Part shown: positions 1 through 12,440 of the stretch, piece after piece | Layout of the letters: the number at the start of each line of letters is the position of its first letter | How positions within the stretch are numbered: the stretch's first letter is position 1 | Origin: Actinostola sp. cb2023 | Lineage: Eukaryota > Cnidaria > Anthozoa > Actiniaria > Actinostolidae | Length of the DNA: 64,000 nt | Direction: 5' to 3' | Assembly (NCBI GenBank): GCA_033675265.1 | Contig: JAUJYZ010000773.1 | Coordinates: 62,001-126,000, forward strand | Translations under genes and position numbers: made by a program | Notes under the pieces: generated by a model | Databases searched by the model: none | Seen by the model: the letters and a program-made list of their open reading frames with translations, nothing else | What the model was told of the DNA's origin: nothing

Positions 1-3000
1 TGGCTTTGTCAGCAAGTATGTTGGCATATCTGGGGGAGGGGGAAGAGGTTTGCTATGACGAGGTGTGGCTCTATATGCCCTTAATCTGTCCTTCTGTACT
101 TCCCCATATGGAATTTTTGGAGGACTCAAAAGCAGTGTCTCTGACAACTGGTTTGTTAAATCATCCATTTCTGCCTCGCTCTTAGAGTTTCTCTCAGGAT
201 GTAGATATTTACAGCGGTTACCATAGGTACACCTACGGCCATAAGGACATGGCTTACCGCATCCCTTATGAAGAAATTCCTCTAGTGTTGGACCATGTCG
301 TCCGGCTGGATCGTCAGGTGGCATAAACCGGTCGTCAACAAATGAATACATGAGCAGCCTTTGTTCGATGACTTTCTTCCACTCTGGGCATTCATTTTGT
401 AAGTCTCTGAAATTGTCATTGGAGACAATTACCCCATCTGTTTGGTGTGCGAGTCTAATGATAAATCTGTCATCATAACACACCACACGACGATTATTAA
501 TGTTTCTTGATGGTGTCCACACCAAAATTGTGTCCTCAACAAGCCGCGTCAAGACTTCTTGGTGAATGATCGGACTTTCAGGTTTGGAACTTTCTTTGCG
601 CCATGACGGTACAATTACTTTGATGTCACGGTGACCCCTTTTAATAAACCAATCCACAGCAATGCCAATACCACGGCAACTGAACACTTTCTGATTTCCA
701 TGACTGAAATATCAAACATCAGTGTGAGTACTTTCCCCATTCCTATGTGAACCCCTACTTTAATGACCCTGCATGGGGAGCGTCTTTCAACCATCTTCTC
801 ACTGAACAATAAAAGTGTAAATATATCCACTTAAAAGATGATGAACAGCTGGAAGAATCCAAGCATTAAGCTATGCCCGAGGGCAATATGGTGCAACACA
901 TTCACTTATCTAGTCTGCCTAACATGAACATTTCAATAGTTGATTATTTTCAAATGTGCTTGGAAATACAATTTAGAGATAATTTCCTCTCTGAGTTAGA
1001 TAGTCGCTGGCAATAAACAATACTAATGATTAATGATCCAACTAATAGCAAGTATAATTGATCCAAAAGTTCAACTTGATCTATTTAACAAACCGGAAAG
1101 TGAGTTTATAGAACAAATAGTTTCAAATCTTCATGTCTATGGGATGCTATTGGTGTATAATTATGTTATCGTCTATAGGATCTTGTCTATAACAACTAAT
1201 ACACTATATATACAACATAACGCCTGGTGAAATCTATACTTGATATATACATGAACCATTCTAGGTCTATAAAGGTCACGTAAATATTTAGGGTTCCAGA
1301 ACGAGAGTTCGCAACACAAATACGGATTATCTGTTCTCGAATTAGAAGCAGAACGTGACTGTATGGGTTTTACTTCTACGGTATTGAGTTTAGACGTGGA
1401 TTTTCACGACCATAGAAACAATTACAAGATATTATGGGACGCTTTTTTCAGGGAAAGGATTTACGCGTAGATTCTTTAGTTTTCAAACAGCCTCCAGTTT
1501 TAGATACACGAATAATATTATAAGCATCAGTAGCGAAGGGTATATTTTTGCTCATTTGATGACTGCTAAGGAATGTAAGCTTAAGTTAAGCGTGAATATT
1601 TTCATCATGAATGCAACAATATTCGCATTAATGTAATATTGGCTAAATATTACATTCACTCGATCAGCCTATCTTATATATCAATATAAACCACAAGTAA
1701 TACGTTATTTGCCCAGCAAAAACCTTATTTTTGCGATTGTGGTTTATGCTGATGATGCGGAATCTACAGTGCGAGCACGTGTGCTCATTTCCGTTCTAGC
1801 TGTAGCTGTTGTATTGTACGATTCATAACATTACACAACAAAATACATTGCGCGATTTAAAGCTGTTTTAATGCTCTCTAAAAGGAATGCATAATGAATT
1901 CAATCAATGCAAATTGTCAGGCATCGAAATGACTTTAAACGCAATGCAAGAAGTGGCATGCTGAGAAGCGGAGCGCGCGACAACACAGCAGACCTTGAAG
2001 TTTTGGCGGGTTTCGTCAACTCATAAAACAATACGAACATGTCAAAATACAGGTATATCCAGGCAGTTGAAAAGCAAAAAAGCAAGCTTGACTTACCTCA
2101 TTGCGACATTACTGCCATCAATGACTATGGCTCTCAAAGTGCTTGGGTCGTTGATAACTACAGGAGGTGAACATTGCAATGGTCGCTCTAACAACGACGG
2201 GCCTTCCTCGATTTGTTTGACCGAGTTTTGTGCTTTTACAAGCTCCAGCAACAGTAAATTCTTGTCAGCTTCAGGTCCTAGCTTCGATAAGGCGCAGGAT
2301 ACCTCTGATTCTGAATATCTTAGCTTTAGAGCAAAGTCTCTCAGAGATTCACCACCAATTGACGTAACATGTCCTTGATCGCCGGCTTCGCATTCCGTAA
2401 TGGCATCTGTTGAAGTCAATGAAGGCTCTACAGTTCTATGGTTTACATTTTCCGTTAAACTAGTGTTTGTTTTTTCCTTCGTGCATTTGTCGATTTGTTC
2501 GTCACTAACAGATAAGTCTTCGGGATGGCTTTTCGAGTTTTCGTCGTGTACACTGGAAGGAGGACATTCCTTCACCGACGTGTCGTTCGATTTCGAGGGC
2601 TTCACAACCTTCGGCGTTTCTCTGCGTTTCCAAACAACTTCTGTTTCAAAGTTCTCTGATTTTGACTCTGTCACGTCTTTATGATCTTCATTTTTCATTT
2701 GGTTTTCGTTGTAATCTGTTGTTACGTTGTCAGAACTACGAACAAATGCTTTCATTTGGTCCAAGGTAGACGTTGCTAGTGCGACGGCCATTGTCGAACC
2801 ACAGATTTCTAGAAACCCTTGCGAGTCCACAGTAAGGTGAGCGCACGTCTTTCGTTCAACTTCGTCAACAATATTTAACGTTCCTTTATCCTCGAGAAGG
2901 TCACACAAGGGAATATCAACGCGGCACCGTACCTCCGGGTTACATACACTGATAATATATTCCTACAAAACAAAAACAAATGTTCAGATGAAGCGCGGCA

Positions 3001-3334
3001 AAAGTTTAGTACAGTTAGTTGCGTTGTACAAAATCTATCTTTTAAATCAATAGAAAGGCTTCAAATAAAACACCTTCGCCCCGTCTAATAGTTCGGGATG
3101 TTCCTCAGAGATCACTCTTATCCATTGGAGAGAAGAATCGTAGTTTTCCAAGTCCGCTGGATGATCTTCAATGCTCGAGTCTTCTACGTCTCCAGTGCGA
3201 GGTATAAAAACCTGAAATTCTGCACTGAAAAGCTGTTTTACACGATCCTCAAGAGCTTTTAAATCACGGAGGTTGTTTTTTCTTAGCACGAACTCTTTCG
3301 AGTACGGCGGATCAATGGGTTCTTGTAGAACCAT
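1..3334 (-). CDS. Regnase/ZC3H12-family RNase with N4BP1-like N-terminus (3' partial)
   Basis: Three exons join in phase: 3334-3074, 2962-2097 and 703-1, the last continuing past the left edge (609 or more residues visible). Residues 1 to about 165 resemble the KH-like region of N4BP1/KHNYN, with AKEYI..VCNPE spanning the exon 1/2 junction and a GFLEICGS stretch. After a polar linker, residues about 292-333 form a UBA-like three-helix segment (LRYSESEV...KLG). The NYN/PIN nuclease domain starts near 363. Its acidic catalytic residues are visible in [15 protein letters not shown] and VSNDNFRD. It ends in [20 protein letters not shown] and is followed by a CCCH finger ([17 protein letters not shown]). 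Known ZC3H12 proteins cleave stem-loops in mRNA 3'UTRs in the cytoplasm; that role is inferred here. The start is the first ATG of a frame opening at 3334, with a CRE-like site upstream. The nuclease and finger are near certain. The N-terminal similarity is judged from memory. Confidence 0.88.
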
Positions 3335-3441
3335 TTCTATTTACGCACTAGAACTAGAAGCTACTAGTTCATCTTGGCCTCGAGTCAGATCGAATCTTTG
3401 ATCGCATTGGAAGCCCACGTACTTACTGGGTGCGGTATGCA

Positions 3442-3449
3442 TGACGTCA
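3442..3449. promoter_or_regulatory. CRE-like palindrome upstream of the NYN-CCCH gene
   Basis: TGACGTCA, the full palindromic CREB/ATF consensus, lies about 110 bases upstream of the chosen ATG of the minus-strand gene. No TATA box is obvious. Binding is inferred from sequence only. Confidence 0.35.
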
Positions 3450-6245
3450 CACAATAACTTGATTTCCCGTGTCAGTCAACAAGAGTACAAAAAGAACAAT
3501 AACATCACCAACAAATACCTTTACAACTACAAAACACAGCTGTGTTCCTAGAACTCTCGATATCGCTTAGAATATCATTGTTTATTTGGTTTTTGGAGAG
3601 TTTTTTAATGTTTTTCAAAATTCTCTTCAGAATGCCGGAAGCCATGTCAATGCCCACAGCAAATGCCAATCATTTCAGCAACCCAAATAAGGAGTACCAT
3701 CAAATACTTTGGATTACCACAACATCAATTAGCCTTAAACACGAGAAAAAGTTTCGTCGCTTGTTTTTAAAGTGGTAAAGTTAAATCAGACATGTAGAAT
3801 AATACAGTGCTGTCAAGTTATGGCATCAAAACCAAAACAAACTACTGGTAATCATTGATCCTTGGCATTGTTTGCACCGGTCGAGATTAAAGGCTTAAAT
3901 CTCGGCCATCGCTACACGAAATGACATCGAAAACAACACATATTTTTTCATCATCTCAGTAATAAGGAAACGAACCTTGTTCATGTACAGGAAGTAATAG
4001 TTAATATTCCTTCATTAAGCGGATACTAAACTATTCCAACTCCATCGAATAGGAAATAGCCGAAATCGGCGTTTTCATGTAAAGTAACTTAATTAGGACG
4101 TAGATTGAAGTAGATCAGTTTAGATATCCCAATTCTGTAGCCCATTTAATTGGCCATCGTTATTTAGAATCACTTATTGAAATATCTAGCATACCCAGTG
4201 GCCGAGAAAAATACTCATCTACTTTCTTGCATTCAGATTTATACCCAAACTGAGATACACTATAGGAAGCAATAAACTGCCACAAAGCATGAGTACAAGA
4301 GTATAACTGATACTTATAATTATCATCATTTTTGTACAAATTTCTTGTGGTTTTTCAATTGTTGTTGTAAAGATAAGAATATTCCATAACAACAAAAATT
4401 ATATCGCTAAAAAGGTTTCTACTTACTACTTGCTCGTGGTAGTTACGTTGCATGGTCTCTGTCCTCATTGAGGCGTAATGTTATTATGACTATTAAACTG
4501 TACTGAGGTAGTTTATAAGACATCATTACAGCGCATCCAACTCAGTATTACGCGTTTCAGAATTCCTCGATTCAAAGGATGTTGCAGCGTCTAAGCATTG
4601 TTGACGAGAATGCCGTCTTTACTACGGAGAGAGGCGGGTAGGCTTGGCCGGAACACCAAACAAATAGTACTTGATCAAAACTTGATAAATCATTATTATC
4701 GTAAATAATCAGTGCAGTGAGAAGGTCTCCCCTCTTCATTGTCTTTGCTTACGATATAAAACGTTATAAAGCGGAGGATTGTAGTTTAGTTACCATTAAA
4801 TGATCTGAGAAAAAAGCGAAGTATTCTAAGAATTCAGTCCCACATGCAGCACGTATTTTTATATACGCTGACATCACTGAGAGCTGAAGGGTGCGTATGC
4901 TTCAGTCGTATGCGAGAAGTAAACGATGACGTATTCTTCTACGTCCAACATCTCCTAACCACACTACGAACACTTTATCAGTTGTTTGCGTACTCGAGGG
5001 TGTTGGGTGTTGGAGTTGGTGTATAGTATTCAACGGTGAAACAGTGACTGAAGCATGCATGGCCCCATGAAAAAGTTAGAAAAGTTGCTGTCTAGGCGTG
5101 CTACTGTGCACGTGTAGTGTCGATATCACTTGAATTAGCGCTATATAGAAAGACCGGGATTCAACTTGGCTTCAAAAAGTCACCCTGAGAGCTAGCGGGG
5201 CCCGGTTTTAGTTTCAAGTGACGGCTCTTTCACCATGTTCACTGAGTGAACGGATTTTGACTCATGTGACTATCCCTTCGATCGGTACCCCGCCCTGTCA
5301 AGGTAAAAAGGAAACCTCTGCTCGCAGGGTACTGTAGTTGGCTGACCGTACTGACGCCGATTAATCATAGCGAGTTAGAGATATTGTCTTCCACAAGAAA
5401 TGATGAATAACTTTTAAAACTCCTCAGTTCTGTATTGAAAACCCAATGCTATCCATACTCTAGCATTTGTACCTATATCCGTGATTTTGTAGCATGGAAG
5501 TCACAACGAGTCATACGGGATTTGTATCATAAGTTTACCCGTGTGTTATGCAATCAGTCATTGACTACGGTCATTCACCTGGCTCTCAGCCATCAAGGAT
5601 AGCAAGCCACTTAGCATGCATGTCGGGAATAAGATATAGAGCGGATTCTCGTGCAACGTTGAATAGCTGAGTTTTAACGAACTACTGAATGACGAGCTCT
5701 GTCAACCTTCGCAGAGTAGACAAGATGTCGACCTGTATCTATACACTCCATTTCTGAGGCGACTCAGTGAGGACCCCAGTGAGCTATTGACCATGAAAAG
5801 CCCTCTTTAATACCACGTGGGGGGATTAGCTTTAGTTTCGCACGTACGTACAAGCATGCAATATCAAGAATGATTGTACCACACACTGAACACTAAATAC
5901 CTTTCATGAAGAGTTGACCCCAGAACAACAAACATGAATCAAATCGCAAGAGATGGTGGTTAGCTTGAGTGGGATGGGACATCTGTTCTAAAGACCAGCG
6001 GTCATGCAGGCGTGATGGTGTTAGCTGATAGATACGGGTTATACGAGATGATGACGATAACACATACTAAGTTAACTGTAGATAACATCGAGCGGCTTTC
6101 ACTAGTTAGAGTCAATTAGTGAAGGTAATATTGATAAGACGGCTGATAGACCAGGCAGCTGGTGGATATAAACGAAGGGGAGGCCAGCAAATGGTAGTGC
6201 ATGTAGTAACACCTTACTTCACACACAGCGTGGAGTGTGTAACAC
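3450..6245. other. Intergenic, no gene seen
   Basis: About 2.8 kb without a convincing open frame, splice-linked exon series or repeat array. Short open frames at 3542-3778 and 4844-5026 have no recognisable motif or splice context. Confidence 0.6.
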
Positions 6246-6675
6246 ATGCACGTATTATTAGGGGGAGGGGTGCGACGACATATACACGTATTATTAGAGG
6301 GAGGGGTGCGACGACATACACGTATTATTAGGGGGGAGGGGTGCGACGACATGCACGTATTATTAGAGGAGGGGTGCGATGACATGCACGTATTATTAGG
6401 GGAAGGGGTGCGACGACATGCACGTATTATTAGGGGGAGGGGTGCGACGACATGCACGTATTATTAGGGGTGCGACGACATGTACGTATTATTAGGGGAG
6501 AGGTGCGACGACATACACGTATTATTAGGGGGGGGTGCGACGACATGCACGTATTATTAGGGGAGAGGTGCGACGACATACACGTATTATTAGGGGGGGT
6601 GCGACGACATGCACGTATTATTAGGGGAGGGGTGCGACGACATACACGTATTATTAGGGGCGAGGGGAGCGACGA
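6246..6675. repeat. Minisatellite, 27-36 bp unit, about 13 copies
   Basis: Tandem copies of CACGTATTATTAGGGG plus a variable G-rich stretch and TGCGACGACATG. Unit length varies because the G run and the GAGGGG insert vary. All frames stay open on both strands, so the predicted proteins here are translation artefacts. Confidence 0.95.
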
Positions 6676-6679
6676 CATG

Positions 6680-7984
6680 TACTCAACACTAGAAAACATC
6701 TCTAGAACTCATTCCTGTATCTCAGTACATTTCCGTGGTTCCTAGTCTCGTCTCGTCGTGTTTCCTGCGCCGTAACTGCTGAAAAACCTTCACGTTATCA
6801 TCGCCATCGTGATTACAAAGGAAGAAAGGCATCTTAAAATAGAACTGCTCTTCTGCTTAATCGATTAGGTATTCCGTTCAGTCTTTTTATAGAAAGTCTA
6901 AAAGTAAAAGCGATGGAAAATAATCACCACTCGTCTCGTCTCCAACCAGCTTTCCGTCAACGCTGCTTCTACAAGGAATGACAAGCATTCTGTCGCATTT
7001 CTCTCGGCAGGAACTTCGTTATTTTTGGCCAAGTACTTAGCTTGACATTGACCTTTACGGACCCTTTACGTGTTTCGGTATGTTTCCTAAAGTTACAGAA
7101 GCGCACACCGCTGAAGCGTCCACTCCATGCTTGTCCTCATCCTGCATTAGATAGTGTTCTCTTTGATTGGAGACTTTCTCTATGGTCCAGGAATGCTGGT
7201 GCAAATGCTGCTGCCTTGAGTAGCTCCAAGGTGGAGCACGGGATTTGATGTATTGTGCGTAAATCTTGATACCAGGGCCGTACATAACCCAAAATTCAAG
7301 GAGGAGCAGTACGTATTTAACAGCAAAAAATAAATAAAAATAGTACATTTCTCAGTACTTTTTGGTATCTTTTCGCCTTGACCCCTCCCCCCTCAGTCCA
7401 TCCCTGCCCACCCCCTCCCCCCTGGATACGGTAATTAGTGAAAGCACTAGCAGTGGGTCATCTTACTTTTAAACAATTAACGGAAATCACCACCACGATG
7501 TCAAGAGACGAATAGACTGTCTGTACTCTTCTTATCGATCTCATGGATGATAACAGTGGTGTATTTGACATATGACGTAATAAGGCCTGTACCTAATGGG
7601 CTCCTGGGCCTGTACACGAAGACGCAACCCGGCTTTAGAAAATATATCACAATACAAAGAATTATCAAAACTAAATTAACTATTTGACCAAACAATTCCC
7701 GACACCTGTGCACGGTTACCATAAACAAGTAACTTTAGCTCTATCAACTGATATTAGACACGAACTTGTCTCGCTCTATGGCAGTAACAGCAATGTAGTT
7801 TGGGCGAGGTTCCAAACAAAATACTATCACTTAGAGGCAGACAAAAGATCGCTGACCGCAGGATATTCGACTACAGCAACCCTCCAGGGACAATCGTACG
7901 TCAGACAAACCGCAAGCACAATAGATAGTCCATGATTACTAGAGTCGTTACTGCACACAAGACAGTTCGTACGGCATGGTGTTA
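6680..7984. other. Intergenic with a diverged CAGGGCCGTACA element end (7274-7365)
   Basis: No gene seen. Bases 7274-7365 match, in the opposite orientation, the right half of the 178-bp element at 45029-45206 (GGGCCGTACATAACCC, then TTTGGTATCTTTTCGCC). The other terminus has decayed into a C-rich stretch. Confidence 0.5.
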
Positions 7985-8215
7985 TACTGTTTTAGTAGAA
8001 ATCAACTAGCATAATGTACTCGCTATCTATTGAGTGATAGATAGTGAGTAGCGAAAAAGCCGGCGTTTCGAACAACTGACAAAGCGAAAAATCAATAAAT
8101 ATTGGTATAAATTAAAATCGATGGTAGTATAGTATGCTAGTTGGTTTCTACTCAAACAATTAGACTACAAGTTCGAGTTTTCTATGAGTCGATAGTCGAC
8201 GAGGCGCGAGTATAT
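7985..8215. mobile_element. Dispersed foldback repeat, related to 40861-41285
   Basis: Inverted arms TTTAGTAGAAATCAACTAGCAT (7990) and ATGCTAGTTGGTTTCTACT (8134) flank a palindromic centre. A second block, GACTACAAGTTCGAG (8163), follows. The same two blocks recur near 40860-41280, so this is a dispersed non-coding element rather than unique sequence. Confidence 0.55.
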
Positions 8216-9638
8216 GTAGCGGGGGAAAAAAAAAAAAAAACTTGACCTTACTTTATCACACCAACTAATTCGCTCACTGTAATGTCTGAGTGAGTGTTTC
8301 ATGGATTTATGTCCCATTTTACTTCTATTGTCCCATTTTATTTCTATTATATACAAAATGCTTTCCGCAGAACGCTAGATCAGTATTTGGTGATATCTAT
8401 TTGGTATCTATTTATGGTAACAGCAAAAATAACAGCATCTGACAATGTTCTGTCATATTGTCATGCTTTTTTGACGCTATTTATATAACAATATTTGACA
8501 TATGGACAGTTATTTCTATACGTGCGGGAACAAAAATATCCAATGCCGTCAATAGATAGTAGTTAGGTTGACTCCTTTTGTATACGACTGGCAAGGATTA
8601 TAGAGAGTTTATAGTAGCTTTAATTTTCGTAGGTTATATGACGACAAACGCGAACACTGTCAAATATTTGTAAGAATTGTACTACAAATTGATAAACATG
8701 AAAGCTGTTTGTTTTACAGGATGTGCAGACAGAAAGAACTCCACCCACGAGATGGGTTGTCACAGCTATGAACCCGTGGGACGTTGGTTGTGATACACCA
8801 TTATTGCCGTAGCTAAACGCCGTACACTACTAGTGCACGTATTTGGATGGTACAACCATCTTGTATCTTGTTTTTGGTCAGAACTTTTATTTTTTGTTGG
8901 TCATAAAATGCGTATGGGATTTCATGTAATTCATCATCATGATTTCAAACGGTACTGCACGTACATACAGTACATAACGACCATGCAGTACGCAAAATCT
9001 ATATCTTCAAAACAAAGTAGTTTACAGACATGAAACTTTGCATGAAGGGAAAGTTTGTTCATATTAAAAACATGTCAAAAGAACAGCTTTGCAGAGTAAG
9101 TGTCTCAGATTTCTGGGATGTCTTTTCGGGCCCGAAAAGTTTACGGGGCTTTCGAGAAACGGGCCCCAAGGACTGACCTGCTATGCACTGACTAACTCAC
9201 CGGATTCAGCCAAACCTAACCCGCTCAATGCTTCCTGTAAGTCTGTCAGTCAAGTATATCTGCTTTGAAGTCTTCCTACACAGCTCTAGCCTTGGTGCTT
9301 AGCCTGACGATAAACGCTTCAAAACATAACAACGTTGGTTCAATATAATTACTTCACAGTGAATCATGTCTATTTTGGTCCAAGTCCAACAAAGAGCGAT
9401 TGTGGTTACCGAGTTGTTTTGATGAAATGGAAATCATTTTACTTCCGGTCGAGAAGTAAAGTTATTTCCGGTTTTAATCCTCTGTTTGCAAATGGCACGT
9501 GACGTGTGGGCTGTGATGTCACGTTTCACCTCAATAAAGACAACAACATTCTCTTATTTGTTATTTTTCTTACTTATTCTTACAAACAGGAAAAAATACT
9601 ATCCAGAAATCTTGACTCAAGTAAATACTATGCAAGCC
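8216..9638. other. Intergenic, no gene seen
   Basis: Contains a 16-base A run at 8225 and no recognisable coding, RNA or array structure. Confidence 0.55.
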
Positions 9639-9852
9639 ATGAATACTGGAGTGATACCACAGGAAGCCCACATTAGACCCCAGTGGTACCACAGGAAGCC
9701 CACATTAGACCCCAGGGGTGCTTATATTGGATGAGTGTAAATGCAGTGGTACCACAGGAAGCCCACATTAGACCCCCAGCGTTGCTTATATTGGATGAGT
9801 GTAAATGCAGTGATACCACAGGAAGCCCACATTAGACCCCCAGGGGTGCTTA
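9639..9852. repeat. 64-bp minisatellite, left segment
   Basis: Three to four copies of a unit containing TTATATTGGATGAGTG, GTACCACAGGAAGCCC and ACATTAGACCCCCAGG. The array is cut at 9852 by the transposon at 9853-11598 and resumes at 11599. Confidence 0.92.
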
Positions 9853-10464
9853 GGCAGCGTTCATCATTTAGAGTTAGGGAGGGGGTGGGTGATTTTTTAG
9901 CTTCAAGCAGCATTTGTGCATAACCCCCCTTTCAGCAGGTGGTAGCTTTCCATAACCCCTCCTCTACTGTTGGACAAAATCTGCTAACCCCTCCTTTCAA
10001 ATATGGCACTTTAAATTGGGCATTTAGTATTAAATTGATGCCAAATACAAAAGACATGGTGTATAATACTTAGCGTGTCTTAAAAGAATGGAGCTCTAAA
10101 AGGCGGCCCCACACACACATACCTGGTCAAGACAACATAGAGAAAAAAAACATATTGAAGAGTATGAAAACAATCGAATGGAAAAGAATGGTTGGGCTGT
10201 AGCTGAAGAGCTACAAAGATGATGCACCTATACTTGGAGTACATAAAAGCATTCCTGACCGAGAAAAGTAATGAAGGCTTCTTTTTCAATCGTGACTATC
10301 TGACGAGGTATGTATATGGAGGCATCTGAGACAAAATGTAAAGATCTTCTGGGGCATGCATATTTCAAGCTGATATGGGATTCTTACAGTGTTCATTATA
10401 TGAACAGCTCGCCTGTGTTAAACAAAGGCGAGCTGTTCATGGAGTATCACTATGCGATTTCTGT

Positions 10465-10713
10465 TCGAAGCATGACTGGGTGGGACCTAGGCAGGAAAGA
10501 ATTCCTCAGCCAGTGCCAGATCGAAGCATGACTGGGTGCATGGGACTGACCTAGGCAGGAAAGAATTCCTCAGCCAGTGCCAGATCGAAGCATGACTGGG
10601 TGCATGGGACTGACCTAGGCAGGAAAGAATTCCTCAGCCAGTGCCAGATCGAAGCATGACTGGGTGCATGGGACTGACCTAGGCAGGAAAAAATTCCTCA
10701 GCCAGTGCCAGAT
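10465..10713. repeat. 62-bp tandem repeat inside the transposon, about 4 copies
   Basis: Units contain GATCGAAGCATGACTGGG and GAATTCCTCAGCCAGTGCC. The first copy lacks the GCATGGGACT segment. It lies just upstream of the coding remnant. Confidence 0.9.
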
Positions 10714-10760
10714 CCCAATAATCCTTTTCACTACATGAAGCCCTTCGAAACACCTAAGAG

Positions 10761-11289
10761 TCCAAGATTTCCAGACGATTGGCAGTTGGTAATGGAAATC
10801 TGAAGACAGAGAGCGACATTGAGAGCTTCGCAAACAAATTCGCGGTTGACATACGTTTAGTTCAAGAGTATGTGCAACATCTCAAAGACATCAAACACAG
10901 ATCAGGGATGCGATCTGCACAGCGAGGAAGAAAAACCAAGGAACTAAGAGAGAAGAAAGTCGAGGAGTATGAATGGAGAGCGCTAGTTCTGAGTGGGGAA
11001 ATCAAGAAATTAAAAGTATATGAACTTAATAAAACAGTATCTTGACAGATACCGTCTGCTTGTGGGAATCAAAGCATTGAAGGAAGACAAAATTAAGTGC
11101 ATTATTAGTCACGTTCTTAGAAACGATTCTTTAATGGCTCATACTCAAGCTGCTGCATGTACCAGCTATGAAGGCACACAAGGTGGGGATGAAGCTGAAG
11201 AAGAGGCCGATGGTGACGATGACGATGATGAAGAAGTGTCAGATCCAGAAGATGATTTTGTGCTGAACGATTTAGACGACTCAGAGTAG
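10761..11289 (+). pseudogene. Transposon gene remnant with SAP-like motif, frameshifted
   Basis: The first frame carries a charged helical segment (SFANKFAVDIRLVQEYVQ, about residues 15-32) and reads to LKVYELNK before hitting a stop at 11043. The continuation YLDRYRLL..GIKALKEDKI lies in the next frame from about 11028, so one inserted base near 11028-11036 separates two halves of what looks like a SAP DNA-binding helix-turn-helix. The second half ends in a very acidic tail (Glu/Asp runs) with a stop at 11287-11289. The upstream start is not identifiable. No catalytic domain is visible. It is probably an accessory protein of the element, now broken. Similar charged proteins occur in repeats of marine invertebrates, but I cannot name a family. 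Confidence 0.5.
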
Positions 11290-11598
11290 AGTGACTTTGA
11301 CGTTTCAGCACAACCAGATCAAATTACTCTACGATCTGGCCGTCTGGCTACCACGTGGCGGAACCGATTTTCACTGTAGAAATTGGGCATCCAAGTGACT
11401 TGAACTAAAGAAAATCTTCTGACTTGAACTAAAGAAAATATTTTGACTTGAATAAAGAAAATCATCATTGACTTCCAATAACCCCTCCTTTTCGCCGGTC
11501 TGAAATTTGATAACCCCTCCTCAGACACCTTCCAAAAATCTATAACCCCTCCCTAAAATCACCCACCCCCTCCCTAGCTCTAAATGATGAACGCTCCC

Positions 11599-12440
11599 TT
11601 ATATTGGATGAGTGTAAATGCACACAGGAATACCACAGGAAGCCCACATTAGACCCCAGGGGTGCTTATATTGGATGAGTGTAAATGCAGTGGTACCACA
11701 GGAAGCCCACATTAGACCCCCAGGAGTGCTTATATTGGATGAGTGTAAATGCAGTGGTACCACAGGAAGCCCACATTAGACCCCCAGGGGTGCTTATATT
11801 GGATGAGTGTAAATGCAGTGGTACCACAGGAAGCCCACATTAGACCCCCAGGGGTGCTTATATTGGATGAGTGTAAATGCAGTGGTACCACAGGAAGCCC
11901 ACATTAAACCCCCAGGAGTGCTTATATTGGATGAGTGTAAATGCAGTGGTACCACAGGAAGCCCACATTAGACCCCCAGGGGTGCTTATATTGGATGAGT
12001 GTAAATGCAGTAGTACCACAGGAAGCCCACATTAGACCCCCAGGAGTGCTTATATTGGATGAGTGTAAATGCAGTGGTACCACAGGAAGCCCACATTAGA
12101 CCCCCAGGGGTGCTTATATTGGATGAGTGTAAATGCAGTGGTACCACAGGAAGCCCACATTAGACCCCCAGGGTGCTTATATTGGATGAGTGTAAATGCA
12201 GTGGTACCACAGAAGAAGCCCACATTAGACCCCCAGCAGGTTGCTTATATTGGATGAGTGTAAATGCAGTGGTGCAGTAGTACCACAGGAAGCCCACATT
12301 AGACCCCCAGGAGTGCTTATATTGGATGAGTGTAAATGCAGTGGTAGCCCACATTAGACCCCCAGGAGTGCTTATATTGGATGAGTGTAAATGCAGTGGT
12401 AGCCCACATTAGAAACCCCAGGGGTGCTTATATTGGATAA
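11599..12440. repeat. 64-bp minisatellite, right segment, about 13 copies
   Basis: Continuation of the array at 9639-9852 with the same unit. The last copies are shortened, lacking the GTACCACAGGA portion. Confidence 0.93.

Larger units (their letters stand above)
9853..11598. mobile_element. TIR DNA transposon with TTA target duplication, Harbinger-like
   Basis: A 1746-bp element with imperfect terminal inverted repeats of about 46 bp (left GGCAGCGTTCATCATTTAG, right its complement with GGG at the tip). TTA lies on both sides (9850-9852, 11599-11601). Neighbouring minisatellite copies show the empty site TGCTTATATTGG, confirming a 3-bp duplication. Both subterminal regions carry repeats of TAACCCCTCC in the same orientation. 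Inside are a hairpin at 10394-10440, a 62-bp tandem repeat and one degenerate coding remnant. A TTA/TAA duplication fits the PIF/Harbinger superfamily, but no DDE transposase is visible, so that placement is inference and the copy is non-autonomous. Confidence 0.85.

Noticed and set aside
3542..3778. 78-residue plus-strand frame near the NYN-CCCH gene promoter
   Set aside because: Composition looks random, no motif, and it lies in the likely 5' flank of the opposite-strand gene.
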